64,000 bases of DNA, taken from the NCBI GenBank assembly GCA_021162805.1, contig JAGGXZ010000200.1, forward strand, positions 1 through 64,000. Reading direction: 5' to 3'. The translations under genes were made by a program, and so were the position numbers. This DNA comes from Candidatus Poribacteria bacterium. GTDB taxonomy: Bacteria > Poribacteria > WGA-4E > B28-G17. Under the pieces are notes generated by a model. It worked only from the letters and a program-made list of their open reading frames with translations. It searched no databases and was not told the DNA's origin. Below, one piece after another: positions 1-9,961 of this stretch (positions are counted from its first letter, which is position 1; each line of letters opens with the position of its first letter).

Positions 1-243
1 ATTCGTTAGAGAGAGTGCTTCAATGATTTGTGTTCAGATGCGGAGGTGATCTCCAGCTATACCTTATCGGCAGGATACGCTGCTGTTACAAGCGTAAGGC
101 TTGACGGCAGTTGAAAAACCTTCTCGGTAACATTATCATTTGACTTGACACGCTGTATGGGGATGCGAGGACCTGGGCCTCTAAGATTCGGATGAATTCC
201 CCCTGACTTTGAATCGATGTTTAATCGGAGGACGATATCGGCC
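1..243. other. left edge, no recognisable gene
   Basis: No reading frame here gives a recognisable protein on either strand. The only open frame of some length, on the minus strand at 57-281, is low-complexity in character and runs into the promoter of the acyltransferase gene, so I treat it as chance. The stretch may hold the tail or untranslated region of a gene outside the window. Confidence 0.4.
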
Positions 244-272
244 TTGAGCCTGGAGCATGGGAGTAGTATAAT
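244..272 (+). promoter_or_regulatory. sigma-70-type promoter for plsC
   Basis: TTGAGC at 244-249, a 17-bp spacer, then a perfect TATAAT at 267-272. Transcription would begin near 279. This places the GTG at 275 upstream of the mRNA start, so the ATG at 305, which has a GGAG ribosome site just before it, is the real start of the following gene. Confidence 0.75.
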
Positions 273-304
273 TAGTGTCAAATCGGTTATTTGGTGTGGA
301 GCTT

Positions 305-961
305 ATGTATGGGTCCTATTCGGAGAAGAGGTTTCAGAACATACTTTACAGGATCGCCGTGCCGCTTTTCACATGGGCCTTTCACCTTAGTGTGGTGGGT
401 CGGGAGAACATCCCCGATGAGGGCGGTGCTCTGATAGCTTCCAATCATGTCAGCTATCTCGATCCGCCGATACTTGGAGCTGCCTTGAAGAGGGAGTTGT
501 TTTACATGGCCCGCGATACGCTGTTCAGGCCGAAACCGGTCGGCGATTTCCTCAGATACCTGAACGCCTTCCCTGTCAAGCGGGATAGGCCGGATAGAAA
601 AGCTTTAAAAACCGCCATCACGCTTCTTGAAAGCGGCAAGCTCGTGCTCGTCTTCCCCGAGGGCACGCGCAGCTATGACGGGAGTTTAGGTAAACCCCAC
701 CTTGGAGTTGGTTTCATCGTTTATCACTCCACCGTTCCGGTTATCCCGACTTACATCAGCGGCACCGAGAAGGCGCTTCCACGCGGCGCCCTTCTCATAA
801 AACGGGCCGAGATAAACGTCCACTTCGGCCGCCCTATGGATATGAAGGAGCTCAGGAACGCGTCCCGTCCCAGGGAGGTCTATTCGAAGATCGGAGAGAG
901 AATCATGTCCGAGATAGCGAAACTTCAGGCGAGATACAGGAAAGGTTCTGACGGAAGATGA
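305..961 (+). CDS. plsC: 1-acyl-sn-glycerol-3-phosphate acyltransferase (PlsC family)
   Basis: Transfers a second acyl chain to lysophosphatidic acid in phosphatidic acid synthesis at the inner membrane. The 218-residue protein shows the acyltransferase blocks in order: NHVSYLDPP (catalytic H-x4-D), then FPVKRDRPDR, then VFPEGTRS, then VPVIPTYISG. Length is normal for the family. I chose the ATG at 305 over a GTG at 275 because of the promoter at 244-272 and the GGAG just upstream. The stop overlaps the next start as ATGA, so the two lipid genes are translationally coupled. Confidence 0.93.
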   Translation: MYGSYSEKRFQNILYRIAVPLFTWAFHLSVVGRENIPDEGGALIASNHVSYLDPPILGAALKRELFYMARDTLFRPKPVGDFLRYLNAFPVKRDRPDRKALKTAITLLESGKLVLVFPEGTRSYDGSLGKPHLGVGFIVYHSTVPVIPTYISGTEKALPRGALLIKRAEINVHFGRPMDMKELRNASRPREVYSKIGERIMSEIAKLQARYRKGSDGR

Positions 962-1548
962 GAGGAGATGAAAAGGTCAATCACGAGTTGAGAAGGAAAG
1001 CAATTCACTTCGCGGGACTGTTAATCCCCTTTTTTTACTACTTCTTCCCCGAGGATAAGAAGAGTCTTGCCGTAGTAATCCTTAGTGCTGTAGCCCTGGT
1101 CTATTTCACCTCGGAGCTCCTGAGGTTCGTGTATCCTCCGATAAATCGGCTTTTGATCATGCGTTTCTCCGCCTTGCTCAGGAAGGACGAACATCAGAAG
1201 GTGACCGGCTCTGGGTATTATCTCATCGGCGCTCTTCTGAGTATAATCCTTTTCTCCAAGGTGATCGCCATCGTCAGCATGATGTTTCTGATATTCGGCG
1301 ATTTCTTCGCCGCCGTGGTGGGGATAAAGTGGGGTAGGACGAAGCTGATAAGGTCGAAGAGTTTAGAGGGGAGCTCGGCCTGTTTTCTCTCCTGCCTGGT
1401 CATAAGCCTCCCTTTACTCCCACCACATGTCGCCCTTACCGGAGCGTTCATCGCCACTTTGGCAGAGCTGTTGCCGCTAAAGATAAACGATAACCTCCTC
1501 ATCCCCATTCTCTCCGGCCTAGCGATGCATCTGATGTCGAAGCTTTAG
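958..1548 (+). CDS. polytopic CTP-dependent lipid (polyprenol/diacylglycerol) kinase family protein
   Basis: A 196-residue integral membrane protein of about six hydrophobic segments. The cytoplasmic N-terminus (HELRRKAIHF) and the FGDFFAAVVGIKWGR and KSLEGS blocks are those of the dolichol kinase / SEC59 / phosphatidate cytidylyltransferase-like group, which phosphorylate polyprenol or diacylglycerol with CTP. Coupled to plsC by a 4-nt overlap, which supports a role in lipid metabolism. The exact lipid substrate cannot be read from sequence; a divergent phosphatidate cytidylyltransferase is the alternative. Confidence 0.78.
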   Translation: MRGDEKVNHELRRKAIHFAGLLIPFFYYFFPEDKKSLAVVILSAVALVYFTSELLRFVYPPINRLLIMRFSALLRKDEHQKVTGSGYYLIGALLSIILFSKVIAIVSMMFLIFGDFFAAVVGIKWGRTKLIRSKSLEGSSACFLSCLVISLPLLPPHVALTGAFIATLAELLPLKINDNLLIPILSGLAMHLMSKL

Positions 1549-1720
1549 GCGTTAAAAGATCTGCCGTTGATAAAACCGCTGTGGCGGTGGTTGTTAAGGT
1601 CTCTGTCCTCGCCCGGACCCTGTGGAATAAGACCATAAGGTTCTCATGGTTTGTCTCTCTCCTTGCCGAGATAACCTCCCCCGCCTGTTTCCCAGCTTGA
1701 CTAACCCACTACATTGTTCT

Positions 1721-2941
1721 TTTGTAATTCAGGCACTTGACACCGATGGATCCGCCCTGGAGAAAGCCAGAAATGCCATCAGCTCAAAACGGCATCTACG
1801 GAGGGATATTGGCATCACATCCCCGCGGATAATCGAGCGTCAGGGCGTATGGATCGTTGTGAGAAAACCCTGGACGCCTGATATCGATGAGTGGACGCAT
1901 TATCTTCACGGGCCGGACAGCAATCCCGTGGCGAACGATAAGGTGGTCGGACCGCCTAAACATTATCAGTGGATCGCCGGACCGCTGTGGTTCAGATCAC
2001 ATGACACCGATTCGAGCGTAACAGCAATCGTGACAGTGCTCGGCAGGATCTTCTACCTCGTCGACGAGGCGCCGATCAGCCTGACCGGCGACCATCCGCT
2101 TCCGGACAGATGGTTTCTGGTCGCCCAAGACGCGTTCAACGGAGTTCTGCTCTGGCAGGTGCCGATCGAGAGATGGGGCTGGCGTGAATGGAAGGAGTCA
2201 CACGCCTTGACGCCCGCACGGGCAAGGTGATGCAGGTTTACAAAGGCACTGAGGACACGAGAGAGAGCCTGTATTGCAAAGGCGTCCTCATACTCTCCGT
2301 TTTCCGCGATGGTCGCCTGAAATTGATGGCGGTCGACGCTCAAACCGGCAAAACCTTATGGATGACGAGGGATTACAGCGGCTCGAAGATGGAGTACATC
2401 ACCTTTGTCCGCGGCAAGCATCCATCCGTCGATCCCGTGCTTAACCCCTCCGCCGATGGAGATGCCGTCTGTTTCGTGGACGGTAACTCGATCGTCTGTC
2501 TGGACTTCAAAACCGGCGAGGAGCGATAGCGCACAAAGGTCGAGGACAAGGGGAACGGACTCTGGATCGGCACGCTTATCCTCCACAGTGGGGTTGTCCT
2601 CTACGCGAGTCCGGAGAAGCTAATGGCTTTCTCGGTCGAGAACGGTGAGAAGCTATGGGAGCGGCCGAAGCACCCTTTAACTTGGCTGTGGTTTCAGTGG
2701 AAGGACGTCTTTGTGATCAATGCTCTTCATAGCGGGGCCGCCCGATATCGTCGACCCCAAGGATCCCTTCGCCGCTTTCGAAGGCAGAAGAGGCGCTCTT
2801 TTATGGGTGATCGATGCCGATTCGGGCGAGAGGCTTCGGGAGTACAAGCTCAATTCGCCGCCCGTTTTTAACGGTATGGCGGCCGCTGCCGGACGTCTTT
2901 ATCTCTCCACATTGGACGGGAAGGTCATCTGTTTCGAGTAG
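1721..2941 (+). pseudogene. decayed methyltransferase-PQQ beta-propeller protein
   Basis: Remains of a protein type in which a SAM-methyltransferase-like N-terminus is joined to PQQ-like propeller blades (outer-membrane/periplasmic, BamB-like fold). Frame 2 carries VIQALDTDGSALEKAR, then skips the middle of the methyltransferase and resumes at PDIDEWTHYLHGPDSN and the propeller start, to about 2190. Frame 1 then continues with GVTRLDARTGKV, hits an in-frame TAG at 2527-2529, and continues as GNGLWIGTLILHSG to about 2735. The last blades (GRLYLSTLDGKVICFE) are in frame 2 again. At least two internal deletions, two frame changes and one stop show a dead gene; no single sequencing error would explain it. 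Confidence 0.85.
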
Positions 2942-2956
2942 GGGGAGGCGCTCAGC

Positions 2957-5900
2957 TCACCTTACGAGAATGGTGCCGAGACGATAGGAGCCATCATCAC
3001 ATCGATCAACGAGCGGCAGGGCGATAATCCGCCCGTCGAGCGGATCTACAAGCGTCAGCCGTAGCTCATATCTACCCGGAGGAACATCGCGGAAGACGAT
3101 TTCCTTAACCACAGGATAACTTTTACCCTTAATCCATCTGTCCGTCTCCATCGGACCCGCCCGGCAGGTGCCGATGACCCTCCCATCGGCATCCGCGAGG
3201 AGCACTCGCAGCTCATATCGCTGTAGCGCCCGACCGACTCCTCTATTGACCCATTCCATCTCAAGCGAGAACGCCTCGCCGTTTCTGATGGCTCCCGGGT
3301 AACGCACGCGTGTCGGAAGAAGTCGATAGCCCATGTTGCGCAGACCATATGCGATCAGGTCCGGCCGTTCATACAGGAAATCCCTGGCATCTCTGGCCTG
3401 CCAGCCCAACAGGTTGATGTAATTGGGATGCAAGCTGAGGGCGTCCTCGACGAACCAGGTCACGTGCTCCCTGCCTCCTTGCTTTGCCTGCCGATATCCC
3501 ACGACGAACTCGCAGACCATAGGGGCTTTCCTCCAGATACGGAACGCCTCCTCGCATAATCGACGCTCATTCGAGTGCACCGCTCCGCCGACCCCGTCCC
3601 GTCGGAAAGTCACGTTGTCCTTCCTCAACGCGTAATCGAAGGCCGAATAGTAGAGATAGTCGGCGTAATGCGTAGTAAATTTCGGATCATATCGGTCGCA
3701 GGGCCCGGCGTAATACTCCTCTGGACTATCGGGGTCGTATGAATAGCTGAGCGCCACGTAATTCTCCTTGAACGCCTCCGAGTAGAGGTCTATGATCCTG
3801 ATGAGGGCCTCCCTCCTTGCTTCGACTGACTCATACCGATATCCCGAATGCCATTCACCCCACAGACCGAAACCGCGCAGGTCAACCAGCGTGACCCTCC
3901 TTTCGCCTGAGAAATGCCTGGAGACGGCCTTGAGGAACGCCTCGAGCCGTTCCAGGTAAAACGGATCGCGGGCGTCGACGACCACATATGGGATTCCGCT
4001 CCAGCGGCGGATCTGCTTTTTATCGGGCGGCAGTCGATCCAACACGTAATCGGGTATCCCCTTGCCGCTGGGTGGATCTGAGTTAGTCCACCACAGCAGC
4101 GATTCCGTGCTCATCCGCAACTGGATCTGCTTGCCCCGCTTGCGCCAGCAATCGTAGGCGTAATCGGCCTTGGAGAAATCGTACTCCCCTTCGCGCCTCT
4201 CGATATCCGCCCAGGAGAACATGATCGCGACGTTGTCCACGTCGGGAAAATCCTCATCCGGGAGCGTCACGAGCGTGGAGCTGCCGTTGGGACGTTGATC
4301 CAGCGGGTAGTTCTCGTAGACGATCCACCCCATGTCGGGATTATGCAGCACCGCCTGGGTGTCCTCCTTAAGGGTGATGGTCACGATCGGCACCTCGGTC
4401 ACCTCCTTTAAGCAGATTAGCGACATGCAGATGATGAAACCCACATCCACATGTGGCCCATCCGCCTCCCGTACCGCCTTCCGCACAGCGCCGATGAGAT
4501 CACGCCACATCTCGAAACCTTTTCGTTCCTGCCACCTTTCCCAGCTATCCAGGCCCGATCGTCGGAAATCCTCCCGACAGCGCTTACATCTGCGACTGTC
4601 CGTCGGCCCACGCCAGGTCCATAGCTCGATGTCCAGCGTCAGGAAATCGGGTTTTATCTGAGCGCACTCCTTCGCCAGCCGCTGGATCTCCTCCCGGTAA
4701 AAGCGACCTCGATAGGAGGGACAAAGTCGATCACCGTGGGAGCCGTCCTCGAACTGACAGTAGATCTCCGCCTCGTCCTTCCGTCGATACAGCAATCGGT
4801 GAAACGGCGAATCTATGCCGACGATGAGGAATCCCTGCCCTCGCGCCTCCTCCAGCAGCCTCCATTCGGGCGTATCGGTTCCTTTAGGTATCCAGCGGGT
4901 GAAGAGCGGGAAGCCGTTCAGGCCGAGATGTCGCCATACCCGAAGCACATCGGGCCATCCCGTCGAATCCCTCGAGCCCCACCAGCCCAGGGAGATGAGG
5001 ATATGTTTCAGACGAGGAGCGGGCGGCACATGTGTCACCCGGATCGGAACGGAGAGCGTAGGACTACGCCAATCGCCGTGGGCCCATCCATAACGCAGCG
5101 TTCCCTCCTGTCCGTCGTGCCACGTCGGCGCCCGAAGGTATAAACGTCCCCAGGTTTTATCGCTGGAAGAAACGGAGGCGGTGAATGCGTAGCGGCGATA
5201 GCCGTCCGCCAGACTTTGAGGTCGCACCTCGCTCAAATCCACCCCGCCGATATGACCTCCCGCCAGCTCGACTCCTTCGGGCAGATCAAACGTCAGGCGC
5301 ACCTCACGAGGCCCCTGTAGGCTCTCGGGAACGACTATCCCCAACGGCACCGGTGCGGGCAGATTGGAGATGAACAGAAGGGTTGGCTTATGGAAGTAAG
5401 GCTGCGGATGCGATACGGTAAAGCCGCTAGGGGAGCCGAGATGCGTCGCGGTGGCCGATTTATCCGTGCTCGTGCCGAACACGAAGAGCTCATCCGAACA
5501 TGTCAAGCCCGTGCCGTAGAACCGCAATCCCACCCACCGTCCGTGTACGTTCAGGCCGGTGAAGCGCAGGCAATGTACCCATGCCTCTCCCCTTTCCTCG
5601 GGCACGCCGAAACGGATGAAGTCGCCCTCACGCCATCGCGAGAACTCTGCCACCTTGACGAATCTCTCCCCGTCCTCGCTCACGAAGGCCTCCACCCAGC
5701 CGGGGAAACTGATCCCGTGCTGCGGCGAACCGCCTAAGAAGCGGATGGCGATCTCCTCGATCGCTGCCATCCCACCCAGATCCACCGCTAAATTGACCCT
5801 TCCGGCGTAACTCCACCCGACGGCCAGCGGCTCAAACCACATATGTCTATCCTCGCGTTGTGTCAGACGTCCATCGGTCAGATCGGCCGAGTCGGTATCT

Positions 5901-6061
5901 CCCTGTCGGGTGAGGTAATAGTTAGGCGTAGGAGAGAAGACGACGGGTCGTCCCGCCGCCAGGTTAATACGGCCCTTCAAAGGCGGCAACTCATCCGCCC
6001 CGCCGATACCTGCCAGCCCCATCAACCCCAGCATCAGCCCAAGAGCCTGTAAGCTCCTCAC
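2957..6061 (-). CDS. secreted discoidin-like / DUF4832 TIM-barrel protein, apparent fusion
   Basis: 1034 residues with a signal peptide (about residues 1-22). Residues 30-200 resemble an F5/8 type C (galactose-binding) sandwich. About 350-545 look like the first half of a glycosidase-type TIM barrel, with an acidic DIELWTW strand at 476-482. From about 545 the protein restarts as a second unit, LHNPDMGWIVYENYP, typical of DUF4832 proteins, with GFGLWGEWHSGY at 731-742 and a C-terminal beta domain from about 915. Likely an extracytoplasmic sugar-binding or sugar-cleaving protein; the substrate is unknown. The first barrel seems to stop half-way, so this looks like two genes fused in frame. It lies 17 nt downstream of the aminomutase-like gene on the same strand. 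Confidence 0.75.
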   Translation of the reverse strand: MRSLQALGLMLGLMGLAGIGGADELPPLKGRINLAAGRPVVFSPTPNYYLTRQGDTDSADLTDGRLTQREDRHMWFEPLAVGWSYAGRVNLAVDLGGMAAIEEIAIRFLGGSPQHGISFPGWVEAFVSEDGERFVKVAEFSRWREGDFIRFGVPEERGEAWVHCLRFTGLNVHGRWVGLRFYGTGLTCSDELFVFGTSTDKSATATHLGSPSGFTVSHPQPYFHKPTLLFISNLPAPVPLGIVVPESLQGPREVRLTFDLPEGVELAGGHIGGVDLSEVRPQSLADGYRRYAFTASVSSSDKTWGRLYLRAPTWHDGQEGTLRYGWAHGDWRSPTLSVPIRVTHVPPAPRLKHILISLGWWGSRDSTGWPDVLRVWRHLGLNGFPLFTRWIPKGTDTPEWRLLEEARGQGFLIVGIDSPFHRLLYRRKDEAEIYCQFEDGSHGDRLCPSYRGRFYREEIQRLAKECAQIKPDFLTLDIELWTWRGPTDSRRCKRCREDFRRSGLDSWERWQERKGFEMWRDLIGAVRKAVREADGPHVDVGFIICMSLICLKEVTEVPIVTITLKEDTQAVLHNPDMGWIVYENYPLDQRPNGSSTLVTLPDEDFPDVDNVAIMFSWADIERREGEYDFSKADYAYDCWRKRGKQIQLRMSTESLLWWTNSDPPSGKGIPDYVLDRLPPDKKQIRRWSGIPYVVVDARDPFYLERLEAFLKAVSRHFSGERRVTLVDLRGFGLWGEWHSGYRYESVEARREALIRIIDLYSEAFKENYVALSYSYDPDSPEEYYAGPCDRYDPKFTTHYADYLYYSAFDYALRKDNVTFRRDGVGGAVHSNERRLCEEAFRIWRKAPMVCEFVVGYRQAKQGGREHVTWFVEDALSLHPNYINLLGWQARDARDFLYERPDLIAYGLRNMGYRLLPTRVRYPGAIRNGEAFSLEMEWVNRGVGRALQRYELRVLLADADGRVIGTCRAGPMETDRWIKGKSYPVVKEIVFRDVPPGRYELRLTLVDPLDGRIIALPLVDRCDDGSYRLGTILVR

Positions 6062-6078
6062 GGCTTCACCTCACATAT

Positions 6079-7311
6079 TCAATCGAACAACCCCTCAGTT
6101 TTCATCACCTCCAGCGCTTCGCCCATCACCTCCACCGCCTCGTCGATATCGGCCTCCGTATGCGAGTAGTTCGGGTAACACACCGTATAGATGATGACGC
6201 CCCGTTTCAGCACCTCGGCGTTGAACCGTAGGAAGAGATCGCCGTTGCGTCCGGCGTCGGGATGTTCGAACACCAGTTGTCCTGTGGGCGGCAGTCCCCG
6301 GAAGCCTACCGGTACCCCCAGACGTCGGCAACGTTCGTTGAATCCTTCGTGAAGCTGTCTGCCGCGTTTCCAAAAGGTTCCTATCACGTCTTCCCTCTCA
6401 TACACGTCCAACACGGCCCGAGCTGCCGCCAATCCGAGCGTATCGCCTCCGAAGGTGGAGGATATCACGACCTCCTTCACACGCTCCATAACCTCAGCCC
6501 GTCCCACATAGCAGGAGAGCGGAACGCCGTTGGCGATCCCCTTTGAAAACACCGCCAGATCGGGTGTGACGCCGAAATACTCCTGCGCCCCGCCCACGCT
6601 CAGGCGAAATCCCGTCACTATCTCGTCGAAGATCAGGAGGGCACCGTATCGCTCCGTCAGCTCCCTCAGATCGGCCAGGAAGATGTGTCCCCTTTCGATA
6701 TCGGCATAGTTACACGCCACGCTCACGGCGGCGATCCCCTTCGGGGAGGCTTTAAACGCCTCCACATAGGGCGTCGCATCGCCCCAGGGCAACGCCCGAT
6801 AGGTGGACCGGATGGGTTCCGGCACTCCGGGGCGGGAGGTCGTATTGACCCAGCCGTGATATCCGCAGGTGAGGATCAGGTCGCGGCCCGTAAACGCTCG
6901 GGCCAGCCGGTGCGTGGCGGCCATCGCCTCGCCGCCCGTCTTGAGAAATCTCACCCGCTCGGCACAGGGGATAAGCTTGACCAGACGTTCGGCGACCTCC
7001 ACCTCCAGCGGATGCGGATAGCTGAAGAGGACGCCGCTCTCCAATTGCCGACGGATAGCCTCGTCCACGGCCGGGAACCGATAGCCCAGCGTGACGGGTC
7101 CCAGGGCGTTTCGGAGATCGATATATTCGTTGCCGTCGAGATCCCACACACGACAACCTTCACCCCGGACGATGAAGCATGGCTCCACCCCGCGCAGTTT
7201 CTCCCGAGGCGCCTTGGAATGTGTCTGGGTCGCCATCGGGATAACCTTCACGGCTTGATCATACAGTTTCCAGGACTCCTCAACGCATCGACCTCCGGAT
7301 GTTGAATTCAT
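6079..7311 (-). CDS. class III aminotransferase, glutamate-1-semialdehyde aminomutase-like
   Basis: A PLP enzyme of 410 residues in the HemL-like branch of class III aminotransferases. Visible landmarks: FLKTGGEAMAATHRLAR (cofactor phosphate site), YHGW at 151-154, LLIFDEIVTGFR (acid contacting the PLP ring nitrogen) and VFSKGIANG with the Schiff-base lysine near residue 257. A strong AAAGGAGG ribosome site precedes the ATG. True tetrapyrrole HemL is possible, but the neighbour is a secreted carbohydrate-related gene and no other haem gene is near, so an amino-sugar or other substrate is equally plausible. Confidence 0.85.
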   Translation of the reverse strand: MNSTSGGRCVEESWKLYDQAVKVIPMATQTHSKAPREKLRGVEPCFIVRGEGCRVWDLDGNEYIDLRNALGPVTLGYRFPAVDEAIRRQLESGVLFSYPHPLEVEVAERLVKLIPCAERVRFLKTGGEAMAATHRLARAFTGRDLILTCGYHGWVNTTSRPGVPEPIRSTYRALPWGDATPYVEAFKASPKGIAAVSVACNYADIERGHIFLADLRELTERYGALLIFDEIVTGFRLSVGGAQEYFGVTPDLAVFSKGIANGVPLSCYVGRAEVMERVKEVVISSTFGGDTLGLAAARAVLDVYEREDVIGTFWKRGRQLHEGFNERCRRLGVPVGFRGLPPTGQLVFEHPDAGRNGDLFLRFNAEVLKRGVIIYTVCYPNYSHTEADIDEAVEVMGEALEVMKTEGLFD

Positions 7312-7491
7312 CGCTTACCACCTCCTTTCCCGGCGATCAAACCGGCTCGAAGAAGCATCAAACCATTCGGTTAATACCGGCCACTCAATCGCCATTCTCA
7401 CCGTCGGCTTTGCCAGAAGGTATTTATCTCTCCACATTAAATCGCCTCCCGTTTCAAATATGTCTGAGCGATTCTCACGGTCAGACCTGAC

Positions 7492-9960
7492 TTATAGGAG
7501 GGAGATCGGATCCACATCCACGATCAGATCCGTACCGGCCATCACCTTGGACGATACTCGGCTCATAATCTCCCTCAAAAAAAGCGTCATCCTCTCCCTC
7601 TCGATGGATTTGACCAGGAGATGCCATCTATATCTCCCTCTGATCCTCATTAGGGGGGCTGGGGCAGGGCCTATGATGTCGATCCCTCCGAACTCCTTAT
7701 CTCTGAGCTCCCTCATCATCTCGGCCAATCTGTGGGCGACTTGTACGACGATCTCCTCATCCGACCCTCTTATCAATACGGATGCAGCCGCCGTGAAAGG
7801 GGGATACATCACTGTCTCCCTTGCGGCTATCTCCTCGGCGTAGAAGGACCTGTAATCGTGGCTTTTAGCGGCTATTATGCTATAGTGTTCAGGGTTATAG
7901 GTCTGGATTATCACCATGCCGCCCTTCTCGCTCCTTCCAGACCTACCTGCCACCTGTGTCAAGAGGTTAAACGCTCTCTCCCCGGCTCTGAAGTCCGGGA
8001 GGTTTAGGGCTAAATCGGCGTTTATAACACCCACGAGAGTTACGTTTGGGAAGTCCAGACCCTTAGCTATCATCTGTGTTCCCACCAACACATCGATCTC
8101 TCCCTTTCTAAACGCGTCCAGGATCCTGGCATGCGAGCCTTTGGATGAGACGGCATCTGAATCCATCCGTGCGACGCGAGCTTTCGGGAAGAATTTCCTC
8201 ACTTCAGCTTCCACCTGCTGTGTGCCGATGCCGAAATGCCTGATATACATGCTCTTGCATCTGGGGCATCCTCTGGGAACGGGCCGCTCCAGACCGCAAT
8301 GATGGCAGATCATCAGGTTTCTATCCCGATGATACGTTAGGGCGACGGAGCAGTTTTCGCACCTCTCCACATATCCGCATTCCCTGCAGAACACATATGT
8401 GGAGAACCCCCTCCTGTTGAGAAAGAGCATCACTTGATGGCCTTTTTTGAGCTCCTCGGCCATCCTACGTCTGAGTCTGAAGGAGAAGATGCTTCTGTTC
8501 CTTCTGCCCACCAGCTCATACCGCATATCGACGATTTCGATCGGCGGCAGGCTTATATCCATGACCCTCCTGGGCATCTCGATCAGCGTGTATCTTCCGG
8601 TGGAGGCCATGTAATACGATTCGAGAGATGGCGTCGCAGTCCCCATCACCACTGGACAGGAGACGATCTGCGCCCGTTTTATCGCCACATCCCTGGCATG
8701 GTATCTGGGGGCTGGCTCGCTCTGCTTGTATGAGGTCTCATGCTCCTCATCTATCACAATGAGGCCGAGCGATCTAACGGGGGCGAACACCGCCGAACGA
8801 GGGCCGACGACAATATCGGCCTTCCCGTCTCTGATCAACCTCCACTGATCGTATCTCTCTCCAGGCGAGAGGCGACTGTGCAGGACGGCTACCCTTTCTC
8901 CGAACCTTGCGGTGAATCTCGCTACTGTCTGCGGTGTGAGGGATATCTCCGGAACGAGCACAATCGCCCCTTTACCTATCTCCAACGTCAGCTCTATCGC
9001 TCGCATGTAAACCTCGGTTTTCCCGCTTCCCGTGACCCCGTGCAGGAGGAAGACGTGATGTTTTTCGGATCGGATCGCCTCCGAGATCTCTTTAAGGGCT
9101 TTTCTCTGATCCTCTGTCAGATCGAATCTCTCGACATATGATTTATCACACCATCCCTCCTCCGGTGTCCTGAACTCCTCCACCTCTTCGATTCGGATCA
9201 GCCCTTTTCTCTCGAGCAGCTCGATCGAGGATCGGGCCGCCCCGCTTATCTCCATCAGATCCCGCAACGGCATCCCACCCTCATCGAGCAGCGTCCGCAG
9301 GGCGGAGACGGCCTTGGGCGCTCTCCTTTCGAGCGAGTCGGCCGCATCGGAGACAGCCTCTATGGGCATATCGAGCATGACGTATCTTATCCGCCTCTCT
9401 CTGGCCGGCCTGACGGATTGGACAATCAGCACAAATCCCTTTCTCTCCAGGGCGGAAAGGGCGGCGTAGAAACCCCTGCTCCCCAATGCCCTTCGCAGCG
9501 AGGAGACCGATATCCTGCCTTTAGCGATGACCCTCTCCAGGATGGCGTGTTGTCTGGGAGCACGCTGGTGTAGCGATTCAAGGATCTTCTCGGAGATCTC
9601 AGCATCGGGGTTAAGGATAACATATCTGTTTATCACCGCTCTTGTGCCGTAAGGGGCGGCGCATCTTAACGCCTCGCCCCAGGAGGAGAGGTATCTATCG
9701 GCGATCCATCTGGTTAGCAGAAGCATCTCCTCTGAGAAGAACGGCTCCTCGTCGAGACAATCCAGTATCTGCTTGAGCTCCCTCTCCGGATAGTTAGGTC
9801 GATCGGGTGTCTCGACCACATATCCTTCCTCGTGCCGCCTGCCGAAAGGTGCTATCACCCTTACGCCGCGACGGACCTTATCCCGTAGCTCCTCGGGAAC
9901 GAGGTAACAGAAACTCCTATCGAGTGGGATCGGAAAGACGACGAGGGCGTATCTCGCCAT
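7492..9960 (-). CDS. priA: primosomal protein N' (replication restart helicase PriA)
   Basis: A 3'-5' superfamily 2 helicase that recognises stalled forks and reloads the replisome. The 822-residue protein has the N-terminal DNA-binding region, Walker A GVTGSGKTEVY, the DEEH box IDEEHETSYKQ, and a zinc-binding block with paired cysteines (CRECGYVERCENC and a second set CHHCGLERPVPRGCPRC) before the C-terminal helicase lobe. The ATG at 9960 is chosen because GAAGG lies just upstream; a GTG 12 nt earlier (9972) would overlap the preceding gene. It is the third gene after the heparinase-like protein and the DNA glycosylase. Confidence 0.96.
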   Translation of the reverse strand: MARYALVVFPIPLDRSFCYLVPEELRDKVRRGVRVIAPFGRRHEEGYVVETPDRPNYPERELKQILDCLDEEPFFSEEMLLLTRWIADRYLSSWGEALRCAAPYGTRAVINRYVILNPDAEISEKILESLHQRAPRQHAILERVIAKGRISVSSLRRALGSRGFYAALSALERKGFVLIVQSVRPARERRIRYVMLDMPIEAVSDAADSLERRAPKAVSALRTLLDEGGMPLRDLMEISGAARSSIELLERKGLIRIEEVEEFRTPEEGWCDKSYVERFDLTEDQRKALKEISEAIRSEKHHVFLLHGVTGSGKTEVYMRAIELTLEIGKGAIVLVPEISLTPQTVARFTARFGERVAVLHSRLSPGERYDQWRLIRDGKADIVVGPRSAVFAPVRSLGLIVIDEEHETSYKQSEPAPRYHARDVAIKRAQIVSCPVVMGTATPSLESYYMASTGRYTLIEMPRRVMDISLPPIEIVDMRYELVGRRNRSIFSFRLRRRMAEELKKGHQVMLFLNRRGFSTYVFCRECGYVERCENCSVALTYHRDRNLMICHHCGLERPVPRGCPRCKSMYIRHFGIGTQQVEAEVRKFFPKARVARMDSDAVSSKGSHARILDAFRKGEIDVLVGTQMIAKGLDFPNVTLVGVINADLALNLPDFRAGERAFNLLTQVAGRSGRSEKGGMVIIQTYNPEHYSIIAAKSHDYRSFYAEEIAARETVMYPPFTAAASVLIRGSDEEIVVQVAHRLAEMMRELRDKEFGGIDIIGPAPAPLMRIRGRYRWHLLVKSIERERMTLFLREIMSRVSSKVMAGTDLIVDVDPISLL

Positions 9961-9961
9961 T

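Noticed and set aside
57-281. Minus-strand 74-codon frame at the left edge
   Set aside because: No recognisable protein, no ribosome site, and it crosses the plsC promoter.
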